Source: Roseateles_B sp051857535
GTDB taxonomy: Bacteria > Pseudomonadota > Gammaproteobacteria > Burkholderiales > Burkholderiaceae_C
Direction of reading: 5' to 3'
NCBI RefSeq assembly: GCF_051857535.1
Contig: NZ_JBPZGY010000008.1
Coordinates: 154,669 to 218,668, forward strand
DNA: 64,000 nt
Shown here: one piece after another, positions 51,906 through 60,499 of the stretch
How the letters are laid out: every line of letters begins with the position of its first letter
Position numbering within the stretch: the first letter of the stretch is position 1
Translations under genes and position numbers: made by a program
Notes under the pieces: generated by a model
Databases searched by the model: none
The model's input: only the letters and a program-made list of their open reading frames with translations
What the model was told of the DNA's origin: nothing

Positions 51906-52355
51906 ATGCAACGCCCCAAGGCGCAGACGGCCGCGCTGATGGCCTCCCCCGAGGACATCGAGCAGCAGTTCTACGAGGCCCTGCAACATGGTGAGCTGGA
52001 CCGGCTGATGGACATCTGGGCGGACGAGGACGAAGTCTCCTGCGTCCATCCCGGCGGGCCCCGCGTGGTGGGTCTCGCGGCCATACGCGCCGCCTTCGAG
52101 ACGGTGTTCCAGCAAGGCCCCATCGCCGTCACGCCCGAGCGCGTGCGGCGTTTGCACACCGGGGACACCGCCATCCACCAGGTGCTGGAGCGCGTGCAGG
52201 TGGAAGGGGCTGACGGCCCGCAGAGCGCCTGGGTGATCGCCACCAACGTCTACCTCAAGACCTCGCAAGGCTGGCGCATGGTGCTGCACCATGCCAGCCC
52301 CGGCACCGGGCACGACATCCAGGAAGTCGTGCAGGAGCCGACCATCCTGCACTGA
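51906..52355 (+). CDS. NTF2-like (SnoaL-type) protein
   Basis: The 149-residue protein has the cone-shaped NTF2-like layout: IEQQFYEALQHGELDRLMDI is the first helix pair, WADEDEVSCVHPGGPRVVG the pocket and GWRMVLHHASPG the final strands. Members of this group are ketosteroid isomerase-like or have no known activity. It is 11 bases after the zinc-finger gene. Its stop overlaps the YheT-type start by one base (TGATG). Confidence 0.82.
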   Translation: MQRPKAQTAALMASPEDIEQQFYEALQHGELDRLMDIWADEDEVSCVHPGGPRVVGLAAIRAAFETVFQQGPIAVTPERVRRLHTGDTAIHQVLERVQVEGADGPQSAWVIATNVYLKTSQGWRMVLHHASPGTGHDIQEVVQEPTILH

Positions 52356-53368
52356 TGGAGTTCCACGCGCCCTGGTGGCTGCCCGGCGGGCAGGTCCAGA
52401 CCATCTGGCCCGCCCTGTTCTCGCGTCGGCATTTCGGCAAGCCCCTGGCCTTCCAGCGCCAGCGCTGGGCCACGCCCGACGGCGATTTCGTTGACGCCGA
52501 CTTCCTGCTGGACCAGCCCCCGCCCAGCCGCCACCCAGGCGGCGACGCGGCCTTGCCCCCTCGGGACGACGTGCCCATGCTGGTGCTCTTCCATGGCCTG
52601 GAAGGCAGCTCGCAAAGCCACTACGCCCAGGCCTTCGCCGACGCCGCCCGGCGCCGCGGCTGGCGTTTCGCGATCCCCCATTTCCGCGGCTGCTCGGGCG
52701 AGTTGAACCTCGCGCCACGGGCCTACCACTCGGGCGACTACGCGGAGATCGGCTGGATGCTGGCGCAAGTGCGCCGCCAGCACCGCGGGCCGCTCATTGC
52801 TGCGGGCGTGTCCCTGGGTGGCAATGCCCTGCTGCGCTGGGCGCAGGAGGCCGGCGACACCGCCCGCCAAAGCGCCAGCGCCGTGGCCGCCATCTGCTCG
52901 CCCATCGACCTCGCGGCGTCGGGCCGCGCCATCGGCAGCGGCTTCAACAGGCAGGTCTACACCCGCATGTTCCTGCGCACCATGGTGCCCAAGGCCCTGC
53001 GCAAGCTGCAGCAACATCCCGGCCTCTTCAATGGCCAGGCCCTGCGCGAGGTGCGCGACCTCTACGAATTCGACAATCTCTTCACCGCGCCCCTGCACGG
53101 TTTCCGCAACACGGAGGACTACTGGGCCCGCGCCTCGGCCAAGCCACAGCTGCCCCGCATCCGACTGCCAGCCCTGGTGCTCAACGCCCGCAACGACCCC
53201 TTCGTGCCCGCTGCCTCGCTGCCCGCCGTCCAGGACGCCGGCCCCTTCGTGACACTGTGGCAGCCCGCGCATGGCGGCCACGTCGGCTTCCCCGGCGGCC
53301 GCTTCCCGGGCCATGTGCTGGCCATGCCGGAACTGGTCTGCCACTGGCTGGGCCAGCGCCTGGCCTGA
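52355..53368 (+). CDS. YheT-type alpha/beta hydrolase
   Basis: The 337-residue hydrolase shows FHGLEGSSQSHYAQAFADAA with the oxyanion site, AAGVSLGGNALLRWA with the nucleophile Ser, ARNDPFVPA with the Asp and HGGHVGFPGG with the His. The opening APWWLPGGQVQTIWPALF identifies the YheT/esterase group. Substrate unknown, possibly acylated lipids. Translation is coupled to the NTF2-like gene. Confidence 0.9.
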   Translation: MEFHAPWWLPGGQVQTIWPALFSRRHFGKPLAFQRQRWATPDGDFVDADFLLDQPPPSRHPGGDAALPPRDDVPMLVLFHGLEGSSQSHYAQAFADAARRRGWRFAIPHFRGCSGELNLAPRAYHSGDYAEIGWMLAQVRRQHRGPLIAAGVSLGGNALLRWAQEAGDTARQSASAVAAICSPIDLAASGRAIGSGFNRQVYTRMFLRTMVPKALRKLQQHPGLFNGQALREVRDLYEFDNLFTAPLHGFRNTEDYWARASAKPQLPRIRLPALVLNARNDPFVPAASLPAVQDAGPFVTLWQPAHGGHVGFPGGRFPGHVLAMPELVCHWLGQRLA

Positions 53369-53508
53369 ACTGCCTCGCCCGCACCCTGCCTCCATCGGGC
53401 GGGCGGATCTGCCGTCCATGTCGCGACGGCTGCCATTCGCCCACTCGACCCCGCGTCCATCGTCCTGGACGGCTAGCATGGCGCCGCCTTGAAACAAGGA
53501 GGGCGGAC

Positions 53509-54495
53509 ATGAACGGGACAGCGATCCCCCCGGATGGCAACACGGCATCCCTGCTGCGCCTGGAGCAGGCCAGCAAGCAGTACCGACGAGGCGACAGCGC
53601 AGTGCAGGCGCTGCAGGACTTCGAGCTGCAGTTGCAGCCCGGCGAGGTGCTGGGCCTGCTGGGTCCCAATGGCTCGGGCAAGACCACCTTGGTCAAGCTG
53701 CTGACCGGGCTGTGCGGCGCTGACCACGGCACGCTGCGCTGGCGCGGCGGTCCGCCGCTGCCGGCAGGCCAGGGTGGCCCGCATCTGCGCGAGATCGGCG
53801 TGCTGCTGGAAGGCCGGGGGGCCGCCTACGAGCGGCTCAGCACCCTGGAAAACGCCCGCTACTTCTGCGAGCTGCGCGAGACCCGCTTCGATCCCGTCCA
53901 CTTCCGCCACATGGCCGAGGCACTGGGCCTGGACGATGTGCGCGCCCCCATCCGCCAGCTCTCGACCGGCAACAAGCTGCGGGCCGCGCTGATCGGTGCG
54001 CTGATCCACCGCCCGGCCCTGGCCCTGCTGGACGAACCGACCCTGGGCCTGGATCTGGAAGGCGTGGAGCGCCTGCACACGCTGGTGCGCCAGGGCACGC
54101 AGGATGGCCAGACCTTCCTGATCAGCTCGCATGACCTGCACTTCATCGAGCGCCTGTGCCCGCGCATCGTATGCATCCACCAGGGCCGCAAGCGCTTCGA
54201 CGGCCCGCGCGAGGCCTTTGTCCACCTGCCCCATCCCTACCGCCTGCAGGTCCGCCACCAGGCGCCCTGCCCGGACCTCCCCGACTGGCTGACCGAACGC
54301 CGCTGGGAGCGCCAGGACGAGGACTGGACCCTGCCTCTGAAGGACCCAGCGGAGGCCATGCGCCTGATGAGCCTGTGGGCGGGCTGGCTGGCCGCCAGCG
54401 AGCAGTTGCAGCTGCGCCGCATCGACCTGCGGGAGCACTACCTGGAACATCTGGAATCGGGCCGCTCCGCAGCGACCCCGGAGGATCAGACATGA
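53509..54495 (+). CDS. ABC-2-type exporter ATP-binding protein
   Basis: The 328-residue ATPase has Walker A (LLGPNGSGKTTLVKLL), a signature LSTGNKLRAAL where LSGGQ is usual, Walker B (ALALLDEPTLGLD) and switch His (ISSHDLHFIE). The LSTGx signature is typical of ABC-2 polyether/lipid exporters. A 110-residue C-terminal extension follows the ATPase. AAGGAGGG lies upstream of the start. The next gene is its permease, overlapping by ATGA. Confidence 0.9.
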   Translation: MNGTAIPPDGNTASLLRLEQASKQYRRGDSAVQALQDFELQLQPGEVLGLLGPNGSGKTTLVKLLTGLCGADHGTLRWRGGPPLPAGQGGPHLREIGVLLEGRGAAYERLSTLENARYFCELRETRFDPVHFRHMAEALGLDDVRAPIRQLSTGNKLRAALIGALIHRPALALLDEPTLGLDLEGVERLHTLVRQGTQDGQTFLISSHDLHFIERLCPRIVCIHQGRKRFDGPREAFVHLPHPYRLQVRHQAPCPDLPDWLTERRWERQDEDWTLPLKDPAEAMRLMSLWAGWLAASEQLQLRRIDLREHYLEHLESGRSAATPEDQT

Positions 54496-55253
54496 CACGC
54501 CTGTGGAGACATAGCCTCAACGAGGCACGGCGCGGCCTGTGGCTGGCGCGGCGCTACTGGGTCGAGACCCTGCTGGGCCTGGGCTTCCTGGTCAGCCTTT
54601 TCGGCGGGCTGGTCTATGCGGTGCTCAAGGCCAGTGGGCAGAGCCTGGACTCAGGCCGGGCCGACGGACTCATCGCCGGCTTTGCCCTGTGGCTGTTCGC
54701 CAGCGGCACGGCTCATGCGGGCTCCAAGGAGATCATGGAGGAAACGCGCCAGCGCACCCTGGAGCAGCTCAACCTGGCACCGCTGAGCCTGGCCAGCCTG
54801 CTTGCGATACGCCTGGTCCTGGGCCTGGCCGTGAGCCTGCTGCTGCTGGTGCTGAGCCTGCTGCTCATCGGCGGGCTGACCGAGGGACGCGTGCAGACCT
54901 CCCCCGAGGTGCTGGCCTTGGCCCTGTTGGGCTGCCCGGCACTGGCCGGCATCGGCTATGCCATGGCAGGGCTGAGCCTGCTGGTCAAGCATGGCGAGCT
55001 GTTGATGGTGGCCGCCTACCCGGTGGTGATCGCCCTCGTGTCACTGCCGGCCTACCCCGTCTCCGAGCTGGCCTGGCTGCCCTATGCCCTCGCGGCAGCT
55101 GGCGCCCGTGCCGCGGCCACCGGCACCCTGCTGTCCGCGGACGTGTGGGCCTGGGTGGCGCTCAACGGCGGCGCCTGGTTGGCCCTGGGCCTGCTGTGCT
55201 TCCGCGCCTGCCTGGACCGTGCGCGACGGCTGGGCGTGCTGGGACACCTCTGA
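54492..55253 (+). CDS. ABC-2-type exporter permease
   Basis: The 253-residue inner-membrane protein has six hydrophobic segments, including WVETLLGLGFLVSLFGGLVY and LVLGLAVSLLLLVLSLLLIG, and the cytoplasmic ETRQRTLEQLNLAPLSLA that resembles the coupling helix of ABC-2 permeases. It pairs with the upstream ATPase. The substrate is unknown. Confidence 0.87.
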   Translation: MTRLWRHSLNEARRGLWLARRYWVETLLGLGFLVSLFGGLVYAVLKASGQSLDSGRADGLIAGFALWLFASGTAHAGSKEIMEETRQRTLEQLNLAPLSLASLLAIRLVLGLAVSLLLLVLSLLLIGGLTEGRVQTSPEVLALALLGCPALAGIGYAMAGLSLLVKHGELLMVAAYPVVIALVSLPAYPVSELAWLPYALAAAGARAAATGTLLSADVWAWVALNGGAWLALGLLCFRACLDRARRLGVLGHL

Positions 55254-55303
55254 GGAAGGGGACCTAGGCACCGGCTGCAGGCGTGGGGTCCTACACTGCC
55301 GCC

Positions 55304-55852
55304 ATGGATGACATCGTCAAGGCGGCCCTGAAGAAGTGGCCGAACGTACCCCACTGCTATGACTGGCTGGCCCTGGATGCCCGCGGTGACTGGTACATGC
55401 GTGACGAGCGCATCCAGGCCGCCGGCCCCTTCCCCCAGGTCAAGGGCAGCCGCATCACCCATGACAAGCTGCGGGACTTCATCCACCGCAACTACCTCCC
55501 CGACGAGCGAGGCGCCTGGTTCTTCCAGAACGGACCGCAAAGGGTTTACGTCACCCTGGAGGCCACGCCGCATGTCTGGCGCCTGCATGGCCAGGGGCCG
55601 GACGGCTCGCCCCGCATCTTCAGCCACACCGGCCCGCAGGCCACCCTGCTGCACTGCTGGCTGGACGAGCAGGACCGCCTGCTGCTGAGCGCCCACCTGC
55701 CGGGCCTTGAGGCCCCGGTGCTGGGCCTGGTGCACAGCCTGGACATGGGTCTCGCGGCCGATGCGGTGGAACAGTCCGCTTGGGTGCCGGAGAGCGCGTC
55801 CTTCGAGGCGCTGTGCCAACAGCACCACGTCATGGGCCATCCCGAGCCCTGA
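55304..55852 (+). CDS. Conserved hypothetical protein (DUF2946-like naming uncertain)
   Basis: The 182-residue cytoplasmic protein begins MDDIVKAALKKWPNVPHCYD and contains YLPDERGAWFFQNGPQRVYV, a pattern I recognise from a Burkholderiales family of small conserved proteins with no function. I cannot name it reliably. It has many Trp and His residues. The ATG at 55304 fits the conserved start; a start seven codons earlier exists. Confidence 0.7.
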   Translation: MDDIVKAALKKWPNVPHCYDWLALDARGDWYMRDERIQAAGPFPQVKGSRITHDKLRDFIHRNYLPDERGAWFFQNGPQRVYVTLEATPHVWRLHGQGPDGSPRIFSHTGPQATLLHCWLDEQDRLLLSAHLPGLEAPVLGLVHSLDMGLAADAVEQSAWVPESASFEALCQQHHVMGHPEP

Positions 55853-55906
55853 GTGCCCTGCCATTGGCGCGCTAGACTCGCTGCACCACCACTTGGCTCA
55901 TCAGCG

Positions 55907-56722
55907 ATGGCCGCCTTACCTGACAAGCAGACTAGATCGGGATGGCGCTGGCATTGGCTGGGGCTGGGGCTGGGGCTGGGGCTGGGGCTGACCAGCCTCA
56001 CCTGCGCGCAGCCGACCGCAGCCCTGCAGGTCTGCGTGGGCGATGTGCCCGTGCCGCCGTTTCTCAGTGGCGACGCCAACCATCCCGGTGTCACCGAGCG
56101 CCTCATGGTGGATGCCGGCCGCCAGATCGGCCTGCAGGTGGAGCTGTTGCGCTGGCCGGCACGCCGCTGCTTCGAGCAGATGCGGCTGGGCAAGGTGGAG
56201 GCCGGCGTCGGCGCCGCCATTCCGTCCAATATGCAGGAGTTCGATTTCCCGGGCAGCCCCAGCGGCGATCCGCAGATGCGTGTCGCCCGGACCTCCATCG
56301 TGCTGGTCAAGCGGCAGGATGCCGTCGTCACCTGGGATGGCCGGCGCCTGGAGATGCCCCACGCCAGCCCCATGCGCCTGGGCGCTCGAGCCGGCTTCCG
56401 TGCGGCCACCGAGGCCGTCCGCCGCCTGGGCCTGGAGCTGACGCCGGGACCCAACCAGTCCCTGCACGTCCTGCGGATGCTGCAGCTGGGCCGCCTGGAC
56501 CTCGCCGTCCTGGTGCGCGAGGAGGCCGACACCCTCCTGACCCGCCCGGAGTTCAGCAACCTGACCCAGCTGGAGCCTCCCCTGCTCATCAGCGACTTCT
56601 ACGTCATGACCATACGCCAGCTGCCGGAGGCCCAGCGCCAGCAGGTGCAGCGCTGGTGGGAGCTGATGGCACAGTGGCGGGACCTCCCGGCCTATCGCAC
56701 GGACGCCACCGCCAGCCCATGA
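55907..56722 (+). CDS. Periplasmic SBP_bac_3-like binding protein
   Basis: The 271-residue exported protein has a signal peptide whose hydrophobic core is (LG)5-6, encoded by a six-base tandem repeat at 55958-55990. The mature part has LQVCVGDVPVPPFLSGD and DAGRQIGLQVELLRWPARRC, resembling family-3 binding proteins such as those at 26344 and 27235, though more distantly. No permease is adjacent. Its stop codon overlaps the terminator hairpin. Confidence 0.75.
   Translation: MAALPDKQTRSGWRWHWLGLGLGLGLGLTSLTCAQPTAALQVCVGDVPVPPFLSGDANHPGVTERLMVDAGRQIGLQVELLRWPARRCFEQMRLGKVEAGVGAAIPSNMQEFDFPGSPSGDPQMRVARTSIVLVKRQDAVVTWDGRRLEMPHASPMRLGARAGFRAATEAVRRLGLELTPGPNQSLHVLRMLQLGRLDLAVLVREEADTLLTRPEFSNLTQLEPPLLISDFYVMTIRQLPEAQRQQVQRWWELMAQWRDLPAYRTDATASP
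55958..55990 (+). repeat. Hexanucleotide repeat CTGGGG (5.5 copies)
   Basis: Five and a half perfect copies of CTGGGG encode alternating Leu-Gly in the hydrophobic core of a signal peptide. Slippage by whole units would keep the frame and change the length of that core. Confidence 0.9.
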
Positions 56723-56753
56723 AAAAAGCCGCCGGTCTTGCGACGGGCGGCTT
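56722..56753 (-). terminator. Terminator of the cytochrome c5 gene
   Basis: On the minus strand AAGCCGCC pairs with GGCGGCTT across a 12-base loop (with a further GTC/GAC pair inside), followed by TTTTTTC. It lies 19 bases after the cytochrome gene stop and overlaps the stop of the convergent binding-protein gene. Confidence 0.85.
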
Positions 56754-56771
56754 CTTGCAAGAAACGGAGCT

Positions 56772-57314
56772 TCAGTTCGCGGCCGAGGCGGCGGCGGCGG
56801 GGGCCTTGGGCTCCTCGAACCTGGCGCCGCCGTTGTTGGCCATGTAGACCACGGCACGGGCGATTTCCACGTCACTGTGCTCGCCACCACCCTGCGGGCT
56901 CATGGCGTTCTTGCCCTTGAGGGCCGAATTCAGCAGGGCTTCGAAGCCGGTCCTGATGCGGGGCGCCCAGGCGGCGGCATCGCCGAACTTGGGAGCGCCC
57001 ATGGCGCCGGTGCCGTGGCAGGCAGCGCACTGGGCCTGGTAGACCTGCTCGCCGGTCTTCAGCGCGCCGGCGCTGGAGGCATCCTTGAGCTCGATGCTGC
57101 CGATGGGCTGGATGCGGGCGGCGATCGCCTGCTCTTCCAGGCCGACACTGCCAGCGGCGGGCTTGGTGTCCGTCGTCACGTAGTTGGCCAGCAGCACGAT
57201 CACGAAGATGGGCACGACGAAGGCGAAGAACACAGCCCAGGCCAGTTGCTTGGGGGTCTTGATCGGGCCCTCGTGAGAGTCGTGGCCGTGGTCTTGATCC
57301 TGGTGTCCGCTCAT
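56772..57314 (-). CDS. Cytochrome c5-type membrane-anchored cytochrome
   Basis: The 180-residue protein has a His-rich cytosolic leader, one membrane segment (AVFFAFVVPIFVIVLLANYV) and a periplasmic c-type domain. Heme binds at QCAACHGTGAMGAPKFGD (the CAACH motif), and MSPQGGGEHSD supplies the distal Met. A Pro/Ala tail ends the protein. It probably carries electrons to a terminal oxidase. The promoter is at 57380. It diverges from the DUF1800 gene. Confidence 0.92.
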   Translation of the reverse strand: MSGHQDQDHGHDSHEGPIKTPKQLAWAVFFAFVVPIFVIVLLANYVTTDTKPAAGSVGLEEQAIAARIQPIGSIELKDASSAGALKTGEQVYQAQCAACHGTGAMGAPKFGDAAAWAPRIRTGFEALLNSALKGKNAMSPQGGGEHSDVEIARAVVYMANNGGARFEEPKAPAAAASAAN

Positions 57315-57379
57315 GAAATCCTCGTTGACGTCGGCAATTTGGAAAATTGGCTAGGCCTTATCAGGCGCAAAGCCGCGGG

Positions 57380-57385
57380 ATTATA
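57380..57385 (-). promoter_or_regulatory. Candidate -10 element for the cytochrome gene
   Basis: On the minus strand a perfect TATAAT lies 66 bases ahead of the cytochrome start codon. No good -35 element is found 16-18 bases upstream of it. Confidence 0.4.
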
Positions 57386-57494
57386 GGCCGCCCCCTTCCC
57401 GCACAGAGCTTTACCGGCGCGACAAATGCCGCGAACACCACAGGCCCATGATGAGAACCCGTATGGTCAGCTCCCACACTTTGTGTCTCCGCCC

Positions 57495-59057
57495 ATGAAG
57501 CCTTGCCTGCCGGATCCATGTCGGCGCTACCTGCTGCTGGGCAGCAGTGCCCTGCCCCTGATGGCCAGCCTTCCCGGCACCGGCCGCGCCGAGGTCCCTG
57601 CCCGGCAGGCGCCGCTCAACGAGGAGGAACGCGCCCACCATGCCCTCAAGCGCCTGGCCTACGGCCCGCGTCCCCAGGACGTGCAGGACATGCAACGCCT
57701 GGGCGCCGCGCGCTGGCTGGAGGGCTTTCTGCAGGCGCAGCTGCAGCCGCAGGCCCTGCCGGCCACGCTGGAGCAGCGCCTGGCCGGCCTGGGCACCTGG
57801 CGGGAAAGCCAGGGCGAGTTGGGCGAACGCTTTCGCCGGGCGCAGCAGGCCCAGCGCGAGAACAAGGCCGCAAAGACAGGCTCCTCACCCGCCGATCCCG
57901 CCCCCAACGCCCGCCGCGAGCTGGTCCGCCCAGTGCTGCTGGAGGCGCAGTCCCAGCGCCTGTGGCGGGCCCTGGAAAGCCCGGCCCAGCTGCAGGAGCG
58001 CCTGGTCGAGTTCTGGTTCAACCATTTCAATGTCTACGCTGGCAAGAGCGCGGTGAGCGTCTACGCAGGCGCCTACGAGCGCGAGGCCATACGCCCGCAC
58101 ATCCTCGGCCGCTTCCGCGACATGCTGGGGGCCACGGCCCGGCATCCGGCCATGCTCATCTACCTGGACAACCACCTCAGCGTCGCGCCTGGCTTCCAGC
58201 CCCGCCGCGCCAATGCCCGCAGCCAGGGTCTCAACGAGAACTACGCCCGCGAGCTGATGGAGCTGCACACCCTGGGCGTGGACGGCGGCTACACCCAGGC
58301 CGACGTCACCGAGCTGGCACGCATGCTGACCGGCTGGACCCTGGACCTGCGCGGCCTGGGCAGCAGCCGGGATCTCTTCGCCTTCGATCCCCGCCGCCAT
58401 GATCACGGCGAGAAGCTGTGGCTGGGCAGGCGCATCCGCGCCAGCGGCCCGCGCGAGGGCCAGGCAGAAGGCGAGCAGGCGCTGGACATCCTCGCCCGCC
58501 ACCCCGCCACCGCGCGCCATCTGAGCCGCAAGCTGGCCCAGTGCTTCGTGGCCGACGAGCCGCCGGCATCCCTGGTTGACCGCCTCGCCCAAGTCTTCCT
58601 GCGCAGCGACGGCGACCTGCGCCAGTGGACCGAGGCCCTCATCCAGGCGCCCGAGTTCTGGAGCCCCGAACACTGGCAGGCCCAGTTCAAGACGCCCTAC
58701 CGCTATCTGCTGTCCGCCCTGCGTGCCGTGAATGCGCAGGTGGACGAGCCCGCGCTGCTGCTGCCCCTCCTGGCCCAGGCCGGCCAGCCGCTCTACGGCT
58801 GGCAGACACCCGATGGCTACAAGACCACTGCCGCCGCCTGGCGCGGGCCCGAGGCCCTGACGCAGCGCGTGCAGTTCGCCAGCAGCCTGGCCGAGGGACG
58901 CCTGGGCCGGCGCTGGAACGCGGACACCCAGCCACAGGCCTTGCTCGCCACCCTGGGCCCCAGCCTGCAGGCCCGCACGCGCGCCGCGCTGCTGGGTGAG
59001 ACCCCGGCCGCGCAGGCCGCCCTGCTGCTGGCCAGCCCCGATTTCATGCAGTGCTGA
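57495..59057 (+). CDS. DUF1800 family protein
   Basis: The 520-residue exported protein starts MKPCLPDPCRRYLLLGSSAL, a Tat-like signal (RRYLL). The DUF1800 landmarks follow: HHALKRLAYGPRPQDVQDM, RLVEFWFNHFNVYAGKSAV, NENYARELMELHTLGVDGGY and MLTGWTLDLRG. This family of unknown function is nearly always paired with a DUF1501 gene, here nine bases downstream. A longer start at 57426 adds residues without Tat-like composition. Confidence 0.92.
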   Translation: MKPCLPDPCRRYLLLGSSALPLMASLPGTGRAEVPARQAPLNEEERAHHALKRLAYGPRPQDVQDMQRLGAARWLEGFLQAQLQPQALPATLEQRLAGLGTWRESQGELGERFRRAQQAQRENKAAKTGSSPADPAPNARRELVRPVLLEAQSQRLWRALESPAQLQERLVEFWFNHFNVYAGKSAVSVYAGAYEREAIRPHILGRFRDMLGATARHPAMLIYLDNHLSVAPGFQPRRANARSQGLNENYARELMELHTLGVDGGYTQADVTELARMLTGWTLDLRGLGSSRDLFAFDPRRHDHGEKLWLGRRIRASGPREGQAEGEQALDILARHPATARHLSRKLAQCFVADEPPASLVDRLAQVFLRSDGDLRQWTEALIQAPEFWSPEHWQAQFKTPYRYLLSALRAVNAQVDEPALLLPLLAQAGQPLYGWQTPDGYKTTAAAWRGPEALTQRVQFASSLAEGRLGRRWNADTQPQALLATLGPSLQARTRAALLGETPAAQAALLLASPDFMQC

Positions 59058-59066
59058 GGTGTTGAC

Positions 59067-60365
59067 ATGACCCTGCCCCTTCCGAAGACCCTGCGTCGAC
59101 GCGACTGGCTGCTGCACGGCGCGGCCACCCTCGGCACCCTTGCCCTGCCGACCCGGGCCTTGAGCGCCGCGGACGATCGTCGTCCCCGCCTGGTGGTGGT
59201 GATGCTGCGCGGGGCCATAGACGGGCTCAACGTCGTCGTGCCCCACGGCGACCCGGCCTATGCACGCGCCCGGCCGCGTCTGGCGATTGCCAGGCCCGGC
59301 GAGGAAGGCGGCGCCTTGCCGCTGGACCGCCTCTTCGGCCTGCACCCCGCTGCAAGCCCGCTGATGCCCTACTGGCAGCGCGGCCTGATGGGCTTCGTCC
59401 ATGCCAGCGGCTCGCCAGACCCGACACGTTCGCATTTCGATGCACAGGACTACCTCGAATCCGGCACCCCGGGCCGCAAGGGCACGCCCGACGGCTGGAT
59501 GAACCGCCTGCTGGTCGGGCTGCCCGGGCCGCACAGCGCCAGCCGCGCCCTGAGCCTGGGCAACACGCCGCCCCGCATCTTCGCGGGCAGCGCACCCGTG
59601 GCATTCCTCGGCACCGGCCCCAAGGCACTGGACCCCAAGGCCATCGACCAGGCCCGGCTGCAGCGCGGCCTGGCCAAGCTGTACGCGGGTCAGGATGCCC
59701 TCTCCCAGGACTATCGCGATGCCACTCAGTCCCGCCAAGACATGCGGCGCAACCTGGCCCAGGCTGAGCAGCGCCCGCGCGACATGAAGGACGAAGCCCC
59801 CAGCCGCGATCCCAGCGCCGATGCCGGCGCTCCGTCCGCCCGCAGCTTCTCTGCCGACGCCCGCCGCCTCGGGGAGCTGGTCCGCGCCGACGCCCAGACC
59901 CAGCTGGCCTTCACCTCGGTAGGCGGCTGGGACACCCACGTCAACCAGGGCGGAGCCCGCGGCCAGCTGGCCAGCCGCCTGGGGGCCTTGTGCGAGGGCC
60001 TGGACGCCCTGGCCCAGGGTCTGGGCGACAGCCTCCAGGACACCGTCATCATGGTGATGAGCGAGTTCGGACGCACCGTACGTGAGAACGGCACCGGCGG
60101 CACCGACCATGGCCGGGGCAATGCAATGTGGTTGCTGGGCGGTCCGCTGCAGGGCGCGGCCGGCGGCCGCGTGCTGGGCGAATGGCCGGGCCTGGAGGAC
60201 CGCGCACTGGCCGATGGGCGCGACCTGGCCGTCAGCACCGATTTCCGCCATGTGCTTGGCCCTGTGCTGCAAGGCCATCTGGGCCTTGACGACGAGGCAC
60301 TGGCCCGCGTCTTCCCTGATCTGCCGGCCCGAGCGGCGCCGCGTCTGAAGCTGCTGCGCAGCTGA
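59067..60365 (+). CDS. DUF1501 family protein (sulfatase-fold)
   Basis: The 432-residue exported protein has a Tat-type signal, LRRRDWLLHGAATLGTLALP. It belongs to DUF1501, with an alkaline-phosphatase/sulfatase-like core: LVVVMLRGAIDGLNVVVPHG, SRSHFDAQDYLE-like DPTRSHFDAQDYLESG, VGGWDTHVNQGG and MVMSEFGRTVRENGTGGTDH, ending with GRGNAMWLLGG. The acidic and His residues of the metal site appear conserved. It is translated nine bases after the DUF1800 gene, and the two probably act together in the periplasm on an unknown substrate. Confidence 0.92.
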   Translation: MTLPLPKTLRRRDWLLHGAATLGTLALPTRALSAADDRRPRLVVVMLRGAIDGLNVVVPHGDPAYARARPRLAIARPGEEGGALPLDRLFGLHPAASPLMPYWQRGLMGFVHASGSPDPTRSHFDAQDYLESGTPGRKGTPDGWMNRLLVGLPGPHSASRALSLGNTPPRIFAGSAPVAFLGTGPKALDPKAIDQARLQRGLAKLYAGQDALSQDYRDATQSRQDMRRNLAQAEQRPRDMKDEAPSRDPSADAGAPSARSFSADARRLGELVRADAQTQLAFTSVGGWDTHVNQGGARGQLASRLGALCEGLDALAQGLGDSLQDTVIMVMSEFGRTVRENGTGGTDHGRGNAMWLLGGPLQGAAGGRVLGEWPGLEDRALADGRDLAVSTDFRHVLGPVLQGHLGLDDEALARVFPDLPARAAPRLKLLRS

Positions 60366-60424
60366 AGCAGTCAGACCAATCATCGGGACGGCTCCCAAGC
60401 CGGGTTAGAATACACGGCTGGCGT

Positions 60425-60499
60425 GCGACCGTGGTGAAGTGGATATCATGGAGCCCTCCGAAGGCTTCGTCGCAAGTTCGATTCTTGCCGGTCGCGCCA
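60425..60499 (+). tRNA. tRNA-Arg, anticodon CCG
   Basis: All parts of a 75-nt tRNA can be drawn: acceptor GCGACCG/CGGTCGC with G73 and an encoded CCA, D stem GTGA/TCAT, anticodon stem GAGCC/GGCTT with loop CTCCGAA (anticodon CCG, codon CGG), a four-base variable loop and T stem GCAAG/CTTGC with loop TTCGATT. It stands alone. The bases TTCGATT...TTGC of its T arm recur imperfectly just after the gene, followed by T5, which may act as its terminator. Island integrases often use tRNA 3' ends. Confidence 0.96.

Noticed and set aside
57885..60398. 837-codon minus-strand frame
   Set aside because: Antisense to the DUF1800/DUF1501 pair, with the same compositional artefact.
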